From JAEZHK01 sp040768845 (GTDB lineage: Bacteria; Bacillota; Clostridia; Christensenellales; Aristaeellaceae), in contig JAXGME010000007.1 of assembly GCA_040768845.1 (NCBI GenBank), positions 186,001 to 250,000 on the forward strand: DNA of 64,000 nt. The letters run 5' to 3'. Shown here piece after piece: positions 62,314 to 64,000 of the stretch; position 1 is the first letter of the stretch; every line of letters starts with the position of its first letter. The notes under the pieces were generated by a model that searched no databases, had not been told where the DNA came from, and saw only the letters and a list, made by a program, of their open reading frames with translations. The translations under genes and the position numbers were made by a program.

Positions 62314-63480
62314 TCATGCGTCCTTCACGCGGCTTATCATCTCCCGGACAAACTTTTCCGGCTCGTTGATCCACGGGCTGTGGCCGGAGTGTTCAAACCA
62401 GACCCATTCCTTTTCCGGCGCCTCGAGGATGCGGAAGTAGTCCTCCGCCAGTTCCACCGGCGCGTTGAGATCGTGTCTGCCCACAAAAAAGTATACCGGA
62501 ACCCCGAGGGCGGGATAATCCTGCCGGAGGTCGGTTTCATACAGCAGCGGGTACACGCGGTCAAAGGTGCTTACGATGCCGCGGACGTAGTTGAGCCGGT
62601 CCACGAGGCCGTATTCCTCGGAAAAGATGTCCCGCAGGGTGTGAAAGCCCGGGTTTTGAATCTCGGGATTTCGGTTCATCTGCCCGTTCAGATAATTGAG
62701 GTAGACGGCGCTCTTCATCGCCACGCCCGGCCCGTGGTAGGGCGCGGGGCCGTTGTCCCGGAGGGTGCGGACCGTTTTATCGTCGCCCTCCGCCTCGGCC
62801 AGCGCCAGCGCCAGCCGGTAGTCGATGCGCTCCGTCTCCGCGAAGGCCACCATCTGCCCGGTGCCGATGAGGGCGCGGTAGGCCTCCGGGCGGCGGTCGG
62901 CCAAAAATACGCCCAGCGCACTGCCCCAGGATTCGCCCAGGAGGATGATCCTGTCCTGCCCGAACTCCGAGCGCAGCCAGTCGGTCAGCGCCAGGCCGTC
63001 CTCGACGTAGGTTTCGACGGAGATGTCCCCCGCCGCGCCGAAGGATTTTCCGGCGCCCGGCTGATCCCAGCCCACCACCACGAAGTGCTTTTCCAGCTCG
63101 GCCAGCTCGTGGCGCACCGCCGCCAACTGGCTGCCGCCGGGGCCGCCCGCCAGAAAGAGCATCACCGGATGGTTCCGGTTCCAGCCTCGGAGGGTGATCC
63201 ACTCGTCGCGCCCGTTCAGCGTCACCCGCCGCATTTCCGCCACGCTCCCGGCCACCGGCTTGCCCGACGCGTCGCGGATGGCGGGGGTGTGGGCGGATTG
63301 CTGCGACCAGAGCACCAGCCCCAGCGCCGCGGCGAGGACCGCGCCCAGCGCAAGGGCGCGGCGCCCCAGCCGGACGGGCGCGCCCCTGGCCGACAGCCGG
63401 CGCGCCGCCCCGGCCGCAAGGGCGATGAGCGCCGCCACCGCCGCCAAAAGCAGGATCAAAAAGAGAATCGTCTGAAGCAT
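62314..63480 (-). CDS. Membrane-anchored alpha/beta hydrolase, proline iminopeptidase-like
   Basis: 388 residues. Two N-terminal membrane segments (about 2-22 and 40-58) precede an alpha/beta-hydrolase. The oxyanion region reads FLAGGPGGSQLA, the nucleophile is Ser in LLGESWGSALG, and Asp in GRHDLNAP and His in EHSGHSPW complete the triad. The GGPGG motif is typical of proline iminopeptidases. GGAGG is seven bases before the ATG at 63480. It is 14 bases upstream of the lipoprotein gene, probably one transcript. Confidence 0.82.
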   Translation of the reverse strand: MLQTILFLILLLAAVAALIALAAGAARRLSARGAPVRLGRRALALGAVLAAALGLVLWSQQSAHTPAIRDASGKPVAGSVAEMRRVTLNGRDEWITLRGWNRNHPVMLFLAGGPGGSQLAAVRHELAELEKHFVVVGWDQPGAGKSFGAAGDISVETYVEDGLALTDWLRSEFGQDRIILLGESWGSALGVFLADRRPEAYRALIGTGQMVAFAETERIDYRLALALAEAEGDDKTVRTLRDNGPAPYHGPGVAMKSAVYLNYLNGQMNRNPEIQNPGFHTLRDIFSEEYGLVDRLNYVRGIVSTFDRVYPLLYETDLRQDYPALGVPVYFFVGRHDLNAPVELAEDYFRILEAPEKEWVWFEHSGHSPWINEPEKFVREMISRVKDA

Positions 63481-63562
63481 GTCCGAACCTCCCCCGCGCA
63501 ATCTCCATCCCCGCCCCATTGTATCACGGGGCGCGGTTTTCCGGAAAGGCCGGCGCGCGGCG

Positions 63563-64000
63563 CTAGAGCCCGGTCAGCACGCCCCCTTCCATCCGGCTGA
63601 CGGTGTCGCACAGCCGGTCGATGTCCAGCGGGTTGTGGCTCGCGATCAGGATGGTGCGGCCCCCCGCGCGCAGCCCGGCAAAGAGCCTTCGCATCTGCCG
63701 GACGCCGAGGCTGTCCAGCCCGTTCATCGGCTCGTCCAGGATCAGCAGGGTCGGCTTTTCCATGATGGACTGCGCGATGGCCAGCCGCTGGCGCATGCCC
63801 AGGCTGTAGCGGGATACCCATTTGGGGCTGCGCGGGTCCAGCCCCACCCGTTCCATCGCGTCGCGGATCTCCTCCCGGCCGATCCGGCCGCGGATATCCG
63901 CCAGGAATTTCAGGTTGCGGTAGCCCGAGTAGTTGGGCAAAAACCCGGGCGCCTCGATGATCGCGCCCAGCCGCGGCGGCATTTCCACGTCTGTGCCAAT
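63563..64000 (-). CDS. ABC transporter ATP-binding protein (5' end outside window)
   Basis: The last 145 residues of an ATPase, entering from the right edge. Visible are GAIIEAPGFLPNYSGYRNLKFLA (bacitracin/lantibiotic-immunity-type Q-loop region), the signature YSLGMRQRLAIA, Walker B LLILDEPMNGLD and the H-loop IASHN. The Walker A motif is beyond the window. The LGMRQR signature and short C-terminus resemble BcrA/NatA-type exporters. Confidence 0.88.
   Translation of the reverse strand: MGTDVEMPPRLGAIIEAPGFLPNYSGYRNLKFLADIRGRIGREEIRDAMERVGLDPRSPKWVSRYSLGMRQRLAIAQSIMEKPTLLILDEPMNGLDSLGVRQMRRLFAGLRAGGRTILIASHNPLDIDRLCDTVSRMEGGVLTGL

Overview
This is a GC-rich, densely packed bacterial chromosome segment. 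It is most likely from an anaerobic, Gram-positive-lineage Clostridia-type bacterium. The indications are a SCIFF peptide with its radical SAM maturase (a clostridial hallmark), a V-type ATPase with a sodium-binding rotor signature, a DUF438/hemerythrin protein beside a ferredoxin, a BTAD-type regulator, many GGAGG ribosome binding sites and consensus TTGACA/TATAAT promoters. No rRNA, tRNA or CRISPR array was seen, so the genus cannot be named.

Layout. 1-3.4 kb holds housekeeping genes (a partial MutT-like NUDIX enzyme, a flavin-binding PPOX protein, an MsrAB fusion, a second NUDIX enzyme) and a very small basic protein whose reading frame runs through an intrinsic terminator. 3.4-10.6 kb is one apparent seven-gene operon: an NMT1/SsuA-type ABC importer followed by an SGNH protein, an AMP-forming ligase, a carrier protein and an MBOAT. 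These last four form a Dlt-like cell-surface acylation set. An L,D-transpeptidase follows. 11.9-17.8 kb (minus strand) is a type IV pilus-like operon (transglutaminase-like protein, PilC, four small pilin-like proteins, PilT) and a BTAD regulator with a GGDEF-like tail. 17.9-26.1 kb is a complete aromatic amino acid operon (aroF-tyrA-aroB-aroA-aroC-pheA-aroEK-aroQ). It sits behind a consensus promoter, a Phe/Tyr-rich leader peptide and a terminator, which is the layout of a transcription attenuator. 26.1-33.1 kb holds a diguanylate cyclase, a TIM-barrel epimerase, a PLP decarboxylase, the SCIFF pair and an amidohydrolase.

The accessory part is 33.1-46.3 kb. An IS4-family element, itself carrying an IS256-family element, has landed in the loop of an intrinsic terminator and left a 12-bp duplication. 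After two kinases comes a remnant of a Mu-like prophage: a repressor, paired palindromic operators, a Cro/Ner-like protein and the first half of a MuA transposase. It breaks abruptly into the 3' part of a large InlB-repeat surface protein gene. That gene and a neighbouring secreted-protein gene each carry a frameshift.

46.3-56.6 kb (minus) holds a ferredoxin, a DUF438 protein and a nine-gene V-type ATPase operon (G/H-I-K-E-C-F-A-B-D). 56.7-62 kb (plus) is a phosphonate-type ABC importer (PhnD-C-E-E) coupled to a cytoplasmic 5'-nucleotidase/cyclic phosphodiesterase-like enzyme. The window ends with a lipoprotein, a membrane-anchored alpha/beta hydrolase and a partial ABC ATPase.
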